From contig JAMPIU010000112.1 in NCBI GenBank assembly GCA_023667845.1, forward strand, positions 89,300 to 153,299: a stretch of DNA of 64,000 bases, written 5' to 3'. The translations under genes were made by a program, and so were the position numbers. The stretch's first letter is position 1. The number at the start of each line of letters is the position of its first letter. Source of the stretch: Dehalobacter sp. (GTDB lineage Bacteria; Bacillota; Desulfitobacteriia; Desulfitobacteriales; Syntrophobotulaceae). Below the pieces are notes generated by a model. That model was not told where the DNA came from and did no database searches. It worked only from the letters and a program-made list of their open reading frames with translations. Positions 9,047 through 19,225 of this stretch are shown here, one piece after another.

Positions 9047-9529
9047 CTATTTGTGGTAGGGTTCCCCTTTGCTGATCTTGCACGCCCGGTAAATCTGCTC
9101 CAGCAGGATAAGCCTGATCATCTGGTGCGGAAAAGTAAGCTTCGAGAACGACCACCGGTAATCGGCGCGTTTTCGGATTTCATCTGCCGTACCAAGAGAT
9201 CCGCCAATCACAAAAGTGATCCGGCTCTGGCCTGAAAGCCCTTTTTCATCAAACAAAACGGCAAGTTCGGGTGAAGAAAGTTCCTTTCCCAGAAGATCCA
9301 GCAAAACCACATAATCCTGAGGTGAAATTAATTTAAGAACCTTTTCAGCTTCTTTCTGTTTTACTCTTGCTTCGTCGGCAGCTGATGCCCTTTCGGGGCA
9401 TGGTTCGTCCTCAACTTCAATCATCTCAAGCCGGATGTACGCGCCAAGACGCTTGGCGTATTCCTTCAGCCCTTCTTTTAAATAATTTTCTTTGATTTTC
9501 CCTACCGCCAGAACTTTGATCTGCAGCAT
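9047..9529 (-). CDS. rlmH: 23S rRNA pseudouridine-1915 N3-methyltransferase
   Basis: RlmH methylates pseudouridine 1915 in helix 69 of 23S rRNA. The protein (160 residues from 9529) begins MLQIKVLAVGKIKENYLKEG and ends with the family hallmarks FVIGGSLG, LTFPHQMIRLILLEQIYRA and KGEPYHK. The start is set by GGAG six bases before the ATG; an upstream reading to 9646 lacks similarity. In many Firmicutes rlmH follows walJ and htrA, as it does here after a two-gene insertion. Confidence 0.95.
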   Translation of the reverse strand: MLQIKVLAVGKIKENYLKEGLKEYAKRLGAYIRLEMIEVEDEPCPERASAADEARVKQKEAEKVLKLISPQDYVVLLDLLGKELSSPELAVLFDEKGLSGQSRITFVIGGSLGTADEIRKRADYRWSFSKLTFPHQMIRLILLEQIYRACKISKGEPYHK

Positions 9530-9670
9530 GTTTTCTCCAACTCCAGTCACTATGTTTGCGTCCAAACATTTGCAATCAAAAACTTGAAGGTTAAATCTCT
9601 CTGATATTGGATTATTTACAATGAAGATTTTTTTCAAAAGTGTCAATAATATTGATGGAGGTGAAAAAAA

Positions 9671-9880
9671 ATGAGCAAAACAAGTGAAAGCAAAAAAAAG
9701 CTGCTGCAGAATCTAAAAATGGAGGCTGCGGCTGAAATCGGCCATCTTGATTTTGTAAGGGAAAATAACGATCACTATAAAGGCGACGTTACTGCCAGAC
9801 AGAATGGTCTGGAAGGCGGCCCGATCGGCGGCCAGATGGTCAAAAAAATGATCGCTTATGCCAAACAGCAGATGAAATAG
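9671..9880 (+). CDS. Alpha/beta-type small acid-soluble spore protein
   Basis: SASPs coat and protect DNA in the forespore. This 69-residue protein has the two typical parts: LQNLKMEAAAEIG (the helix containing the germination-protease-sensitive region) and GDVTARQNGLEGGPIGGQMVKKMI, which matches the conserved second DNA-binding segment. A strong GGAGGTG site precedes the ATG. It is divergent from rlmH and ends with its own terminator, as expected for a forespore-specific single gene. It is direct evidence of sporulation ability. Confidence 0.88.
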   Translation: MSKTSESKKKLLQNLKMEAAAEIGHLDFVRENNDHYKGDVTARQNGLEGGPIGGQMVKKMIAYAKQQMK

Positions 9881-9930
9881 AATAACGGACTCATTTAGTA
9901 TTCCTAATCTACTTCAATAAATATTCAAAA

Positions 9931-9963
9931 CTTCTTCAGCCTACAATACTGAAGAGGTTTTTT
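9931..9963 (+). terminator. Terminator after the SASP gene
   Basis: CTTCTTCAG (9931-9939) pairs with CTGAAGAGG (9949-9957) and is followed by T6. It lies between two convergent genes and ends within 2 bases of the next stop codon. Confidence 0.75.
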
Positions 9964-9964
9964 G

Positions 9965-12900
9965 TTAAATAATCTTCTGTTCGGAATACGACTGCTCTGT
10001 ACCTTCTTCAGTGTTATGCAAAGCTGCCGTTCCCTCGCCGGGTGCAGATTGCATTTGTCCGGCGTTGTTATTCATTTTATTTCTATTGTTTGTATTGGCA
10101 TTATTGACTGCTTCCGCCTTTTCCATATTTTTGAAAGCGACTGAAAGCATCAGTTTAATTCTATTGATCTGATTCACCTGGCTGGCGCCCGGATCGTAAT
10201 CGATTGGCACAATATTCGCCAGCGGATAGCGTCGTTTAAGTTCGCGGACCATCCCTTTACCCGTGATATGATTTGGCAGGCAGGCAAACGGCTGCAGACA
10301 GGCGACGTTTGTTGCTCCGCTTTCTATCAGTTCCAGCATTTCCGCGGTCAGGAACCAGCCTTCGCCGGTCTGATGTCCGAGATGCATGATTTTGCCGGCC
10401 ATATCGGCCAACTCATAAATCGATTTGGGAGGATGGAAACGGTTGCTCTTTGCCAGAGTGCGTTTCATTACCCGGCGGTAGTTTTCCAAACGCCAGATAA
10501 TATAGCGGCTGATAAGTTCGCCTTTCAGTGAGCCAGCGAGTTCTTTTCTTCTGAATATCGTTCCATACGCACAGTACATAAAGAAATCCATCAGATCCGG
10601 CAGAACGGCTTCGGCGCCTTCCTTCTCCAGGACATCGACAATAAAGTTATTGGCAAACGGATGAAATTTGACCAGGATCTCGCCGACCACCCCGACCTTT
10701 GGTTTCTTAACATCCAGGATCTCGATACGATCGAAGTCCTGGATAATCCGGCGGATATTCCGGTGGTATTCCCGCAAGCTCATCGCCGCGAGAGTCGGCT
10801 TCAGGTCCTTCAGCCATTTGGCCAGGAGGGCATTGGTTTCTCCTTTGTTTTTCTCATAGGGGCGGATGGCATTGGTTACGCGCATCAGCAAATCGCCGTA
10901 AACCGTTGCCATGACACACCGCTTGATCATCTTCAAGGAAAGTCTGAACCCGGGATTGGACTCCAGACCGCCGGCATTAAGGGAAATAACCGGAATCTGT
11001 TCCATGCCGGCATCTTTCAGGGCTTTGCGGATAAAACCGATATAATTGCTGGCCCGACAGCCGCCGCCTGTTTGCGACATAATGACTGCCGTCTTATTCA
11101 GGTCGTAACGGCCTGACTTCAGCGCCGCCATAATCTGACCGACAACCAGGATTGAAGGATAACAGGCATCGTTATGCACATGCAGCAGTCCCTGTTCGAC
11201 GACATCCATCTCGACATCAGGCAGAATCTCTATCTTATAGCCTTCCAAACGGGTGGCTTCTTCAATCAGTTCAAAATGGATCGGTGCCATCTGCGGAGAA
11301 AGAATCGTATACTCATGCTTCATTTCTTCTGTAAACATGACTCTTTTAGGTGTCTCAAAAAGCTTATGCGCATGAATTTCTTTTTTGTCTCTTTCCTTCA
11401 TTGCAGCGAGCAATGACCGTATCCGGATACGAATAGCACCCAGATTATTGATCTCATCAATTTTGACCAGGGTATAGGTTTTTCTGTACTGGTGCAGTAT
11501 CTCCTGAACCTGATCCGTGGTGACGGCATCCAGTCCGCAGCCGAACGAATTCAATTGGACAAGTTCCAAGTCATCCCTGGTTGCCACAAAACTTGCCGCC
11601 GCATACAGCCTGGAGTGGTAGACCCATTGGTCGAGGACGCGCAGAGGCCTTTCCACCTGGCCAAGATGAGCGACAGAATCTTCAGTCAGCACAGCGATCC
11701 CCAGACCGGTAATCATCTCCGGAATCCCGTGGTTGATCTCCGGATCGGTATGATACGGCCGACCGGCAAGTACGATGCCTTTCAGGTTGTTCTTTTGCAA
11801 ATAGTCCAATACTTCTTCCGCTTTGGTTCTGAGGTCCTGGCGAACAGCATCTCTTTCGGCAAAAGCCTTATCCACAGCACTTGCTGCTTCTTGTCGTGTT
11901 ATACCCATCGCTTTAAATTCTTCATAGATCCGGACTTTTAAACGCGCCATATCATCGATCGGCAGGAACGGGAAAATAAACTCAACTTCTTTGTTCCTTA
12001 TTTCATCCACATTGGCATGAAGGGATTCCGGATAAGAAGTGACAATCGGGCAGTTGTAATTATTATTCGCGTCAGCCAGCTCTTTTTCATCCCTCGGAAG
12101 GCACGGATAAAAAATCCGCTTGACCCCTTTGTTCAGAAGGTCCTTAATATGCCCGTTGGTCAGTTTGGCCGGATAGCACAGCGATTCGGAAGCCACCGTC
12201 TCCATGCCGAGCTCAAATATTTTTTTTGAAGAGCGGCCAGACAAAACAACCCTGAAACCGAGCTCCGTTAGCAGCGTAAACCAGAACGGATAATGTTCAT
12301 ACATATTCAGGACCCGTGGAATCCCGATCTCGCCACGTGCTGCCTCTTCCTTCTTCAGCGGTTTATAGGCAAAAAGACGTTGATATTTATACGCGAAAAG
12401 GTTCGGAATATCCTCAGAGGTGCTTTCCAGTCCGGCTCCGCGTTCGCAGCGGTTTCCTGTCAGAAACTCCCTGCCGTCCGAGAATTGGTTGACCGTCAGC
12501 AGGCAATTATTGCCGCATAGGCCACAGTGGCGTGTACGAGTCTCGGTATGGAAATCCTCCAGTTCATTTTCACCAAGCAGGGTAGTCTGTTCTCCGGCCT
12601 GATAATGGTCGCGGGCGATAAGAGCTGCTCCGAACGCGCCCATGATACCAGCAATGTCCGGACGAATGACCTGGCGGCCGGTGACACGTTCAAAACTTCT
12701 TAAAACAGCATCATTATTAAACGTTCCGCCCTGAACAACGATTTTCTTGCCAACTTCGGAAGAATTGTGTAGCCGTATGACTTTGTACAACGCATTTTTG
12801 ACGACTGAATACGAGATCCCGGCCGCGATGCTGCCGATATCCGCCCCTTCTTTTTGGACCTGTTTGATTTTGGAATTCATAAACACGGTGCAACGGGTGC

Positions 12901-14338
12901 CTAAATCCACCGGGGTCTTCGAAAATAAACCTCTTTGCACAAATTCCGAGAGAGATAAACCCAGGGACTGGGCCAGCGTCTCGATAAACGACCCGCAGCC
13001 TGAAGAACATGCTTCATTCAGCATGATATTATGAATAACGCCGTCGCGGATCTGCATGCATTTCATGTCCTGACCACCGATATCGAGGATAAAGTCAACA
13101 CCGGGCAGAAAATATTCGGCTCCCTTAAGGTGGGCAACCGTTTCTATTTCTCCGTGATCAACTTTGAGGGCAGCCTTTAGCAGGGCTTCTCCATAACCGG
13201 TCACGACGGAACCGCCAATCGTGGCTCCGGACGGCAAAGCCTGATAAAGCTTTTGCAGAGCAGAAACCGTAGATTTTAACGGACTTCCTCCGTTGCTTCC
13301 ATAATGGGAATAAAGCAAATTGCCATCTCCATCGATCAGGGCAAGTTTCGTCGTGGTCGATCCGGCATCAATGCCCAAAAAGCAGGTTCCACTGGCTTCA
13401 GCCAGCAGTTTCTTCGCGACGGAATTTCCCCGGTGCCTTTGACTGAAGGCTTCATACTCTTCTTCACTGGCAAACAAAGGCTGGAGCAGGGTAGTGGCCG
13501 AATCCGAATTATGCAGATTCGGGATGTTCTCATAGATCACGTGAAGATCGCAGACTTCGCTCTGTTTCGAAGCCAAGGCTGCCCCAATCGCCACAAAAAA
13601 CTGAGCATTATCTGGCGCGATAATATTTTCCGGTTTAAGCTTCAAGGTTTCAATAAAGCGCTGGCGCAGTTGAGGCAGGAAAGAAAGCGGTCCGCCCAGA
13701 AATGCCACATTGCCCCGGATTGGTTTGCCGCAGGCTAAACCCGCAATGGTCTGATTCACGACAGCCTGAAAAATTGAGGCGGCAATATCTTCCTTGGCCG
13801 CACCTTCGTTTAAGAGCGGTTGAATATCTGTTTTAGCAAAAACCCCGCAGCGCGAAGCGATCGGATAAATCTCCCGATGATGCGAAGCCAGTTCATTGAG
13901 ACCCGCAGCGTCGGTTTTCAGCAAGATGGCCATTTGATCAATAAACGCACCTGTCCCGCCGGCGCAGGTACCGTTCATCCTGAGTTCGGGCGATTCCCCA
14001 AAATATGTGATCTTGGCATCTTCGCCGCCCAGTTCTATCGCGACATCCGTATCCGAAATAAATCGTTCAACAGCTTTTTGGCAGGCAATGACCTCCTGAA
14101 TAAAAGGAATCCCAATCTGTTCGGAAGTGGACATACCGCTTGAACCTGTCACGTTCATGGTGACTTTTTCATTGCGGAACTGACTGTAAATCTTTTGCAG
14201 AAGGTTGCTGACTGTATGCTGGACATCTGAAAAATGCCTTTGGTAGCTGCTGAAAACCAAGTTATCTTTTTCATCAAGTATTGCAATTTTTACGGTGGTC
14301 GAACCAACATCGAGTCCGATATGCATTTGTTTTGTCAT
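9965..14338 (-). CDS. Giant 2-hydroxyacyl-CoA dehydratase activase-like protein (two ASKHA domains plus dehydratase-like part)
   Basis: The 1457-residue protein begins with two successive BadF/HgdC-type ASKHA ATPase domains (about 4-265 and 320-580), opening [16 protein letters not shown] and [15 protein letters not shown]. Each keeps two cysteines in the spots where HgdC holds its [4Fe-4S] cluster ([10 protein letters not shown] and [16 protein letters not shown] and RCTVFM). A cysteine motif CGLCGNNC follows near residue 630. Then come a DUF2229-like part (about 690-900) and an HgdB-like C-terminal part. Known relatives activate radical dehydratases by ATP-driven electron transfer, but for these fused giants no substrate is established. 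A GGAG site precedes the ATG. It stands alone, separated by terminator-like hairpins. Confidence 0.85.
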   Translation of the reverse strand: MTKQMHIGLDVGSTTVKIAILDEKDNLVFSSYQRHFSDVQHTVSNLLQKIYSQFRNEKVTMNVTGSSGMSTSEQIGIPFIQEVIACQKAVERFISDTDVAIELGGEDAKITYFGESPELRMNGTCAGGTGAFIDQMAILLKTDAAGLNELASHHREIYPIASRCGVFAKTDIQPLLNEGAAKEDIAASIFQAVVNQTIAGLACGKPIRGNVAFLGGPLSFLPQLRQRFIETLKLKPENIIAPDNAQFFVAIGAALASKQSEVCDLHVIYENIPNLHNSDSATTLLQPLFASEEEYEAFSQRHRGNSVAKKLLAEASGTCFLGIDAGSTTTKLALIDGDGNLLYSHYGSNGGSPLKSTVSALQKLYQALPSGATIGGSVVTGYGEALLKAALKVDHGEIETVAHLKGAEYFLPGVDFILDIGGQDMKCMQIRDGVIHNIMLNEACSSGCGSFIETLAQSLGLSLSEFVQRGLFSKTPVDLGTRCTVFMNSKIKQVQKEGADIGSIAAGISYSVVKNALYKVIRLHNSSEVGKKIVVQGGTFNNDAVLRSFERVTGRQVIRPDIAGIMGAFGAALIARDHYQAGEQTTLLGENELEDFHTETRTRHCGLCGNNCLLTVNQFSDGREFLTGNRCERGAGLESTSEDIPNLFAYKYQRLFAYKPLKKEEAARGEIGIPRVLNMYEHYPFWFTLLTELGFRVVLSGRSSKKIFELGMETVASESLCYPAKLTNGHIKDLLNKGVKRIFYPCLPRDEKELADANNNYNCPIVTSYPESLHANVDEIRNKEVEFIFPFLPIDDMARLKVRIYEEFKAMGITRQEAASAVDKAFAERDAVRQDLRTKAEEVLDYLQKNNLKGIVLAGRPYHTDPEINHGIPEMITGLGIAVLTEDSVAHLGQVERPLRVLDQWVYHSRLYAAASFVATRDDLELVQLNSFGCGLDAVTTDQVQEILHQYRKTYTLVKIDEINNLGAIRIRIRSLLAAMKERDKKEIHAHKLFETPKRVMFTEEMKHEYTILSPQMAPIHFELIEEATRLEGYKIEILPDVEMDVVEQGLLHVHNDACYPSILVVGQIMAALKSGRYDLNKTAVIMSQTGGGCRASNYIGFIRKALKDAGMEQIPVISLNAGGLESNPGFRLSLKMIKRCVMATVYGDLLMRVTNAIRPYEKNKGETNALLAKWLKDLKPTLAAMSLREYHRNIRRIIQDFDRIEILDVKKPKVGVVGEILVKFHPFANNFIVDVLEKEGAEAVLPDLMDFFMYCAYGTIFRRKELAGSLKGELISRYIIWRLENYRRVMKRTLAKSNRFHPPKSIYELADMAGKIMHLGHQTGEGWFLTAEMLELIESGATNVACLQPFACLPNHITGKGMVRELKRRYPLANIVPIDYDPGASQVNQINRIKLMLSVAFKNMEKAEAVNNANTNNRNKMNNNAGQMQSAPGEGTAALHNTEEGTEQSYSEQKII

Positions 14339-14642
14339 TCACCTGTCTCCTTCTATTTAAACAGCCTGCTCAATCTATAAAAAACAGTGTTTTAATCCTT
14401 TAGCATCAAACTTTATTATATCAGGTTTCATCTGTGTAACAAAATAGTAACTTTTTCTGTCCGGCCCTTTGTCTCGTCCTGCTTAGCATCTCGTCCTTAT
14501 TATTGTATGAGAATGCAGGGAAAAGCGCCTATCCCTATAGAAAATGTGGCTGCCGCCAAGCTTTTGGCGGCAGTCTTTAGCTGATATAGTGCGAATGTCT
14601 TCCTATAGCTGATTCGTTCGACCTTTCTAGTTTCTGATTACG
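14339..14642. other. Gap with an inverted repeat between htrA and the activase-like gene
   Basis: About 300 bases without a credible gene. It holds a perfect 10-base-pair hairpin CTGCCGCCAA/TTGGCGGCAG (14550-14573). This is a possible terminator for htrA, though the T-run after it on the minus strand is weak. The part near 14400-14450 is AT-rich and probably holds the promoter of the activase-like gene; I could not fix one. Confidence 0.5.
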
Positions 14643-15812
14643 CTATTCTGATCTAATTTCTCCGAGGATCGCATCTGTTTTATACGTGCTGCCGCCCCGG
14701 AAATAGCTGACAGATACTTTGTCTCCCGGCTTGTATTTAAAGAGTTCGTGTGTCAGCTCCAGAGAATTGGTTATGGCTGTTCCGTTAATGGCCGTAATGA
14801 TATCTCCGGCCTGGATACCGGCTTTAGCTGCCGCCCCACCGTTTTCAACACTGGCGATATAGCAGCCTGCCGGCCAGTCTTTAAATGAAGCATATTCCTC
14901 CGTGTAGCGGTCGTCGATATTGATCTGCAAAGCCGGATGGCTCGCAAACCCTTTTTCAATGAGCTGCTGAATTACAGGCAGCGCATCGGAAATGGGGATC
15001 GCAAACCCCATACCTTCAAAGCCCTGGGTATCATTTTTAGCTGAGTTAATTCCGACAACCTGGCCGCTGTAATTGACGAGCGGCCCACCGCTGTTGCCTG
15101 GGTTAATCGCCGCATCCGTCTGAATCAGATTGAAGCTGGCTTCCCCCTGCAGCTGAAGAAACCTGTCTGTCGCTGATACCACACCGGCTGTGACTGTACG
15201 GGCAAAATCCTGGCCTCCCGGATTCCCAATCGCAACGACGGATTCTCCGACTTTTAAGGCTGCGGAGTCTCCGAGCTGGACAGCCGCAAGTCCCTTCGTA
15301 CCGTCAATTTTGAGCACGGCAAGATCGGTCCGCGGATCACCGCCGACAAGCGTTCCAGGAACATCCCGACCATCAGCAAGCGAAATCATAATTTTCTCAG
15401 CATCTCCAATGACATGATAGTTAGTAACAATATAACCCTGGGTGGCATTGATGATAAAGCCAGAACCGCTTCCTGCTTCACTGAGTCCATCACTGCTACC
15501 GGCAAAAATATTCCCGCTATACTGAAAGTTGGCCACACCTACGACAGCAGGCCCTACCGTGCTGGCAATATTAATCACCGGTGACTCCCCACCGGTAATA
15601 CCTGAGGCTGAAATTGGGGGATTTTCTCCCTGCTGAATGACAACCTTATTACCACCTTCCAAATAATTGCCTCCAGGATATACCGCAGGAACAAGGACGA
15701 CAGCAATCAAGCCGCCCAGAATTGCACTGATGACAGCAAGCAAAACCGTCGAAACAACCCGGGGTTTTCCGCTCCTTCGTCCGAAATTGTCCCGGTCATT
15801 ATAATCATCCAT
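14643..15812 (-). CDS. htrA: HtrA/DegP-type membrane-anchored serine protease
   Basis: It is a quality-control protease acting outside the membrane. A cytoplasmic start (residues 1-18) is followed by one membrane helix (about 19-45). The trypsin-like domain then carries His133 (NYHVIG), Asp163 (TDLAVLKID) and Ser241 (NPGNSGGPLV). A single PDZ domain (about 285-385, with AGIQAGDIITAINGTAI) closes the 389-residue protein. AGGAGGG stands before the ATG. It follows walJ by about 70 bases, the usual walJ-htrA order of Firmicutes, here without walRK in view. Confidence 0.93.
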   Translation of the reverse strand: MDDYNDRDNFGRRSGKPRVVSTVLLAVISAILGGLIAVVLVPAVYPGGNYLEGGNKVVIQQGENPPISASGITGGESPVINIASTVGPAVVGVANFQYSGNIFAGSSDGLSEAGSGSGFIINATQGYIVTNYHVIGDAEKIMISLADGRDVPGTLVGGDPRTDLAVLKIDGTKGLAAVQLGDSAALKVGESVVAIGNPGGQDFARTVTAGVVSATDRFLQLQGEASFNLIQTDAAINPGNSGGPLVNYSGQVVGINSAKNDTQGFEGMGFAIPISDALPVIQQLIEKGFASHPALQINIDDRYTEEYASFKDWPAGCYIASVENGGAAAKAGIQAGDIITAINGTAITNSLELTHELFKYKPGDKVSVSYFRGGSTYKTDAILGEIRSE

Positions 15813-15885
15813 CTGACATCCCTCCTATCCAGTATGTATCATGTCTACCTTAAATTTAGTCTGTCAGTTATGCTCTCATGACATA

Positions 15886-16674
15886 CTATCCCAGTGTAAT
15901 AAGTTCGTGCGGATAATGTCTCGGCGCAACTCTTATTTTTAGATTCGCGCATTTTTTCTTAACCTGCGAATTCCGGAGCATCTCCACAACTGTACTGAGT
16001 GCCATTTGCGGCGTATTGTTTTCTTCACTTAAGTGAGCAAGCACGACTTTTTGCGTGTTTTCACCAAGCCATTCCGTCAAGGCCTCAGCAAGCTGGACAT
16101 TGCTTAGATGTCCTGCATCTCCGCTGACTCTTTTCTTCAAATAGTACGGATACCTTCCGTGCCATAGTGTTTCCAGGTCGTGGTTTGCCTCTACGACATA
16201 GGCATCACAGCCCCGAAGATTACGGTGCATCTCTTCTGTGACAATGCCACTGTCAGTCGCTATGCCAAGCGTATGTGTTTTGCCTGTTATTTTAAGACCG
16301 TAGCTCTCCCTGCTGTCATGGGAAGTCGGGAAGAGCTTCACATCCATACCCGAAAGATAGATGTCCCGGTCAATAATTCTTTTCTGTTCAGAATTAATAT
16401 CCCCAAGCACCGTTTCAATTTCCTGCCAGATTCCGGCTGTCGCATAGATGGGAATCTTCAACTTGCGAGCCAGAATGCCAGCCCCCTTGACATGGTCGGA
16501 ATGTTCATGGGTAATGATGATACCTTCTAGCTGGGGAGCGGCAATATCAATCATTTTGAGGTTTGTAAGCACTCTTTTGGCTGTAATGCCGCAATCCACA
16601 AGCAAACTCCTGTTTCCTTCCCCTACACATATGGCATTACCGGAGCTGCCACTGGCCAGTGTTGCAAAATACAT
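15886..16674 (-). CDS. walJ: Metallo-beta-lactamase-fold hydrolase, WalJ/YycJ family
   Basis: This 262-residue protein has the zinc site THEHSDHVKG (His56, His58, Asp60, His61), TSHDSRESYG and EANHD/VLAHLSEENN motifs. It opens MYFATLASGSSGNAICVG, the classic YycJ start. Family members are linked to cell-wall and division coordination and have been reported as DNA exonucleases; the exact role here is inferred from gene order with htrA and rlmH. A GAAGGTGA site precedes the ATG. Confidence 0.9.
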   Translation of the reverse strand: MYFATLASGSSGNAICVGEGNRSLLVDCGITAKRVLTNLKMIDIAAPQLEGIIITHEHSDHVKGAGILARKLKIPIYATAGIWQEIETVLGDINSEQKRIIDRDIYLSGMDVKLFPTSHDSRESYGLKITGKTHTLGIATDSGIVTEEMHRNLRGCDAYVVEANHDLETLWHGRYPYYLKKRVSGDAGHLSNVQLAEALTEWLGENTQKVVLAHLSEENNTPQMALSTVVEMLRNSQVKKKCANLKIRVAPRHYPHELITLG

Positions 16675-16761
16675 CTGTTCACCTTCCCGATTTGTGATTC
16701 TCAGTGCTTACTCATCCTGTTGTCGGAAATGTCTGCCGTTACTTGTCTCAGGTTCATTTAT

Positions 16762-17373
16762 CTAAGGTTTAATGTCCTGAGCTCTTGCTATCATTTCCTC
16801 AAGCTTGGTCTTCATCTCTCCATCGGTATTGTATTTCAACGCTGTCTGCCAGTACTGCTCAGCCTGCTTGTAATCTTCTTTGCTATAAAACTGGAACATC
16901 CCATACCAATACAACACATCCACATTTTGCGGTTCTTTTTCAATTAATTCCTTGTATGTTTCATCCGCAAGATCAGAATCTCGTGAAAGAAATGCAGATA
17001 TTGCAAGTTTTAACCTTACATCATTGTCGTCTTTCTGGGTCAGGACTTTTTGGTAATACGTTATCGCATTCTGCAGATCTTCCTGATATTCTTCATCGTT
17101 AAGCTGAATTGTTATACTCGCTTTACTATAATAAGCGTCAGCCAGGGCCAGCTGCGTTTCGACGTCCTCCGGGCTTTTTTCGAGTGCTGCGCTGAGTTCC
17201 ACGATGGCTTGCTTCCGCTGATTGTATTCCTGCTCCAACGCTTCCTGGCCCTGGGTATCTTCCGTATTATCAGACCCTGGAAGGGAAATTGCATAAAATG
17301 TTGATCCAATAAGGGAAATGCAGATGATCCCTATGATAATACCTACAGTGATCTTTTGAACTTTTTTTCGCAT
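16762..17373 (-). CDS. Membrane-anchored TPR protein of unknown role
   Basis: The 203-residue protein starts MRKKVQKITVGIIIGIICISLIG, one uncleaved membrane helix, then a low-complexity linker. About three to four tetratricopeptide repeats follow (residues about 55-195, for example AQLALADAYYSKASI, AITYYQKVLTQKDDNDVRLKLAIS, VLYWYGMFQFYSKEDYKQAEQYWQTAL). TPRs bind protein partners. It lies 87 bases upstream of walJ in the same direction, so it may be an accessory of the walJ-htrA group. No enzymatic motif is seen. Confidence 0.75.
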   Translation of the reverse strand: MRKKVQKITVGIIIGIICISLIGSTFYAISLPGSDNTEDTQGQEALEQEYNQRKQAIVELSAALEKSPEDVETQLALADAYYSKASITIQLNDEEYQEDLQNAITYYQKVLTQKDDNDVRLKLAISAFLSRDSDLADETYKELIEKEPQNVDVLYWYGMFQFYSKEDYKQAEQYWQTALKYNTDGEMKTKLEEMIARAQDIKP

Positions 17374-17486
17374 TTTTTCTCCTAACTTGCGACCTTGCTA
17401 TTACCAATAATAGGAAGGTCTGATTAATCTTTCCTTAGAAACAAAAGCGTCAAAAAAACTCTTCCTTATGTACCAGGATTCTCTTG

Positions 17487-18926
17487 TTAAACGAGAACCC
17501 TTTGCCTGGCTTCTATGATTTTAAGGTAGTATGCGACTTCGAGCCTTTTTTTCTGCAGCTCGCATCCCATCGGATACACTTTAATCAGTTCCCCGCTAAA
17601 AGCTTCATTGGCTGCATGGCATCCGCCGCTGCATGAAAAGCGTGCCCAACAGGCGCGGCATTCTTCCTTTGCATAGACCTGCGCCTGGCGGAAGGATTGA
17701 ACAATTTCTTCCTTCAGTTCACAGTTCGGATCATTCACAGATCCCATTTTATATTTTTCCTTTCCGACAAACTGATGACAGGGGTAAATGTCCCCCTCCG
17801 GCGAAACGGCCACATACTCGTGTCCGGCCCCGCAGCCCGACAACCTCTTAATTAGGCAAGGTCCTTCATCGAGACCTGTATTGAAGTGAAAAAAGACAAA
17901 TTCTTTCCCTGCCTCGCGATATTCCAGCACTTTTTCTCCTAAAATATCGTAGCTTTCTTTGATTTCTGCCAGATCTTCCTCTCTGAAAGCATACTCTTCC
18001 TGCGGAGAAGCTACTACTGGTTCCACAGAGATCCTTCGGATGCCGCTGTCCGCCATATGCAGGACATCCTTATAAAAATCTTTATTGAAATGTGTATAGG
18101 TTCCCCGGACATAAAAATAATTGCCAACAGCATAACGCGATGTCTCCGGCCGCATTTCCGTAAATTTAAGAATCTGTGGCATAATCCGGTCATAACTTCC
18201 AGATCCATTCAGGAAAGGCCGCATTTTGTCATTTACTTCTTTGCGTCCGTCCAAACTCAGTACAACACTGATTCCTTCGTCTTCCAAAAATCTTGCTGTC
18301 GCTTCATCCAGCAAGACCGCATTCGTTGTCAGCGTAAACTTGACCTTTTTGCCCGCTTGAGCGGCTATTTCCCGGCCGTAAACAATCAATTCCCTGATAA
18401 CCGGCAAATTCATCAGCGGTTCACCGCCAAAGAAATCAACCTCGCAATGTCCCCGCTCTCCGCTGTGATCCAATAAAAATTTCAACGCTTTCTTACCGGT
18501 CTCAACGTTCATCAACTCGCGGTTGCCGCCGAACGGTCCTGTTCCCGCAAAACAATATTTACAGCGCAGGTTGCAGTCATGTGCAACGTGCAGGCACATC
18601 GCCTTGATCACCGGCCGGTCAGAAAACGGTAGTACTGTCTCTTCGGGCTCGCAGGAAAATAACAGCTTTTGATCCTGAAGCACTTTCAATTCTGCCAGGA
18701 TTTCCTGTTTTTCTTCAGAAGAAAGGTTATGCCCACATTTTTCCAGCAATTCTTCTGAATTTTCCAGGCTGTTTTTCTGCTGATATGTTATCAATTCCTG
18801 AATAAAAGCATATGTCTTGTCATCAATCACATGAAGCGACCCTGAATTGACATCATAAGCAATCTGAAGTTTCCCCTGCGTATACACATGTACATTTTTT
18901 GATATATTGTAGTTCGTTAATTTCAT
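17487..18926 (-). CDS. scfB: Radical SAM maturase of the SCIFF ribosomal peptide
   Basis: It installs thioether bonds in the six-cysteine SCIFF precursor. The radical SAM cluster motif is CNLRCKYC (Cys125, Cys129, Cys132, counted from the ATG at 18947), followed by FFGGEPLMN. The C-terminal SPASM region holds further cysteines (GCGAGHEYVAVSPEGDIYPC and CRACWARFSCSGGC). The N-terminal 100 residues form the peptide-recognition part. I prefer the ATG at 18926 because GAGG lies about 10 bases upstream. The precursor gene lies 145 bases upstream on the same strand. Confidence 0.93.
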   Translation of the reverse strand: MKLTNYNISKNVHVYTQGKLQIAYDVNSGSLHVIDDKTYAFIQELITYQQKNSLENSEELLEKCGHNLSSEEKQEILAELKVLQDQKLLFSCEPEETVLPFSDRPVIKAMCLHVAHDCNLRCKYCFAGTGPFGGNRELMNVETGKKALKFLLDHSGERGHCEVDFFGGEPLMNLPVIRELIVYGREIAAQAGKKVKFTLTTNAVLLDEATARFLEDEGISVVLSLDGRKEVNDKMRPFLNGSGSYDRIMPQILKFTEMRPETSRYAVGNYFYVRGTYTHFNKDFYKDVLHMADSGIRRISVEPVVASPQEEYAFREEDLAEIKESYDILGEKVLEYREAGKEFVFFHFNTGLDEGPCLIKRLSGCGAGHEYVAVSPEGDIYPCHQFVGKEKYKMGSVNDPNCELKEEIVQSFRQAQVYAKEECRACWARFSCSGGCHAANEAFSGELIKVYPMGCELQKKRLEVAYYLKIIEARQRVLV

Positions 18927-18990
18927 GCTTCTGTTTCCTCTGCCCATCGTAATCGTATTTAGAACAATTATACCATTGAAATACCTTTGT

Positions 18991-19018
18991 GAAAAAAGAA
19001 AACTTGGCTGACGCCAAG
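18991..19018 (-). terminator. Hairpin with T-run between SCIFF precursor and maturase
   Basis: On the minus strand CTTGGC-GTCA-GCCAAG (19018-19003) is followed by TTTTCTTTTTTC. It looks like an intrinsic terminator, but the maturase starts less than 80 bases further on with no clear promoter of its own. It therefore probably lets only part of the transcripts through. Confidence 0.75.
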
Positions 19019-19070
19019 CTTTTTTACAGAACCCCTTTATAGATAACCGTCTGTCTTTATGATGTTTCTG

Positions 19071-19211
19071 TTATTTTTCACAAACTTGATTGCCAACTGT
19101 ACAAGAAGTCTTACAAGCCGATTGGCAAGATGTCTGGCATTTTCCGCACCCTCCGGTTTTGGCTGTTGAGGCTAAGCTCCCCTTAATGATTGTCTGAATA
19201 TGTGTAGCCAT
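19071..19211 (-). CDS. scfA: SCIFF precursor peptide (six cysteines in forty-five residues)
   Basis: A 46-codon gene that is easily missed. The peptide begins MATHIQTIIKGSLAS and ends with the cysteine-rich core CGKCQTSCQSACKTSCTVG and a last cysteine before EK. The six cysteines are at residues 22, 25, 29, 33, 37 and 44. QTSCQSACKTSCTVGNQ is nearly invariant in the SCIFF family of clostridia. GGAGG lies 7 bases before the ATG. The maturase lies directly downstream. The biological role of SCIFF peptides is not known. Confidence 0.95.
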   Translation of the reverse strand: MATHIQTIIKGSLASTAKTGGCGKCQTSCQSACKTSCTVGNQVCEK

Positions 19212-19225
19212 GCGTATCCTCCTTA

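Noticed and set aside
10661..13738. Several 140-150-codon plus-strand readings opposite the activase-like gene
   Set aside because: They mirror the codon pattern of the real gene and have no ribosome sites or family similarity.
14550..14573. Perfect hairpin as a strong terminator of htrA
   Set aside because: The stem is strong but the following minus-strand bases are CCACATTTTC, a poor T-run; kept only as a possible terminator.
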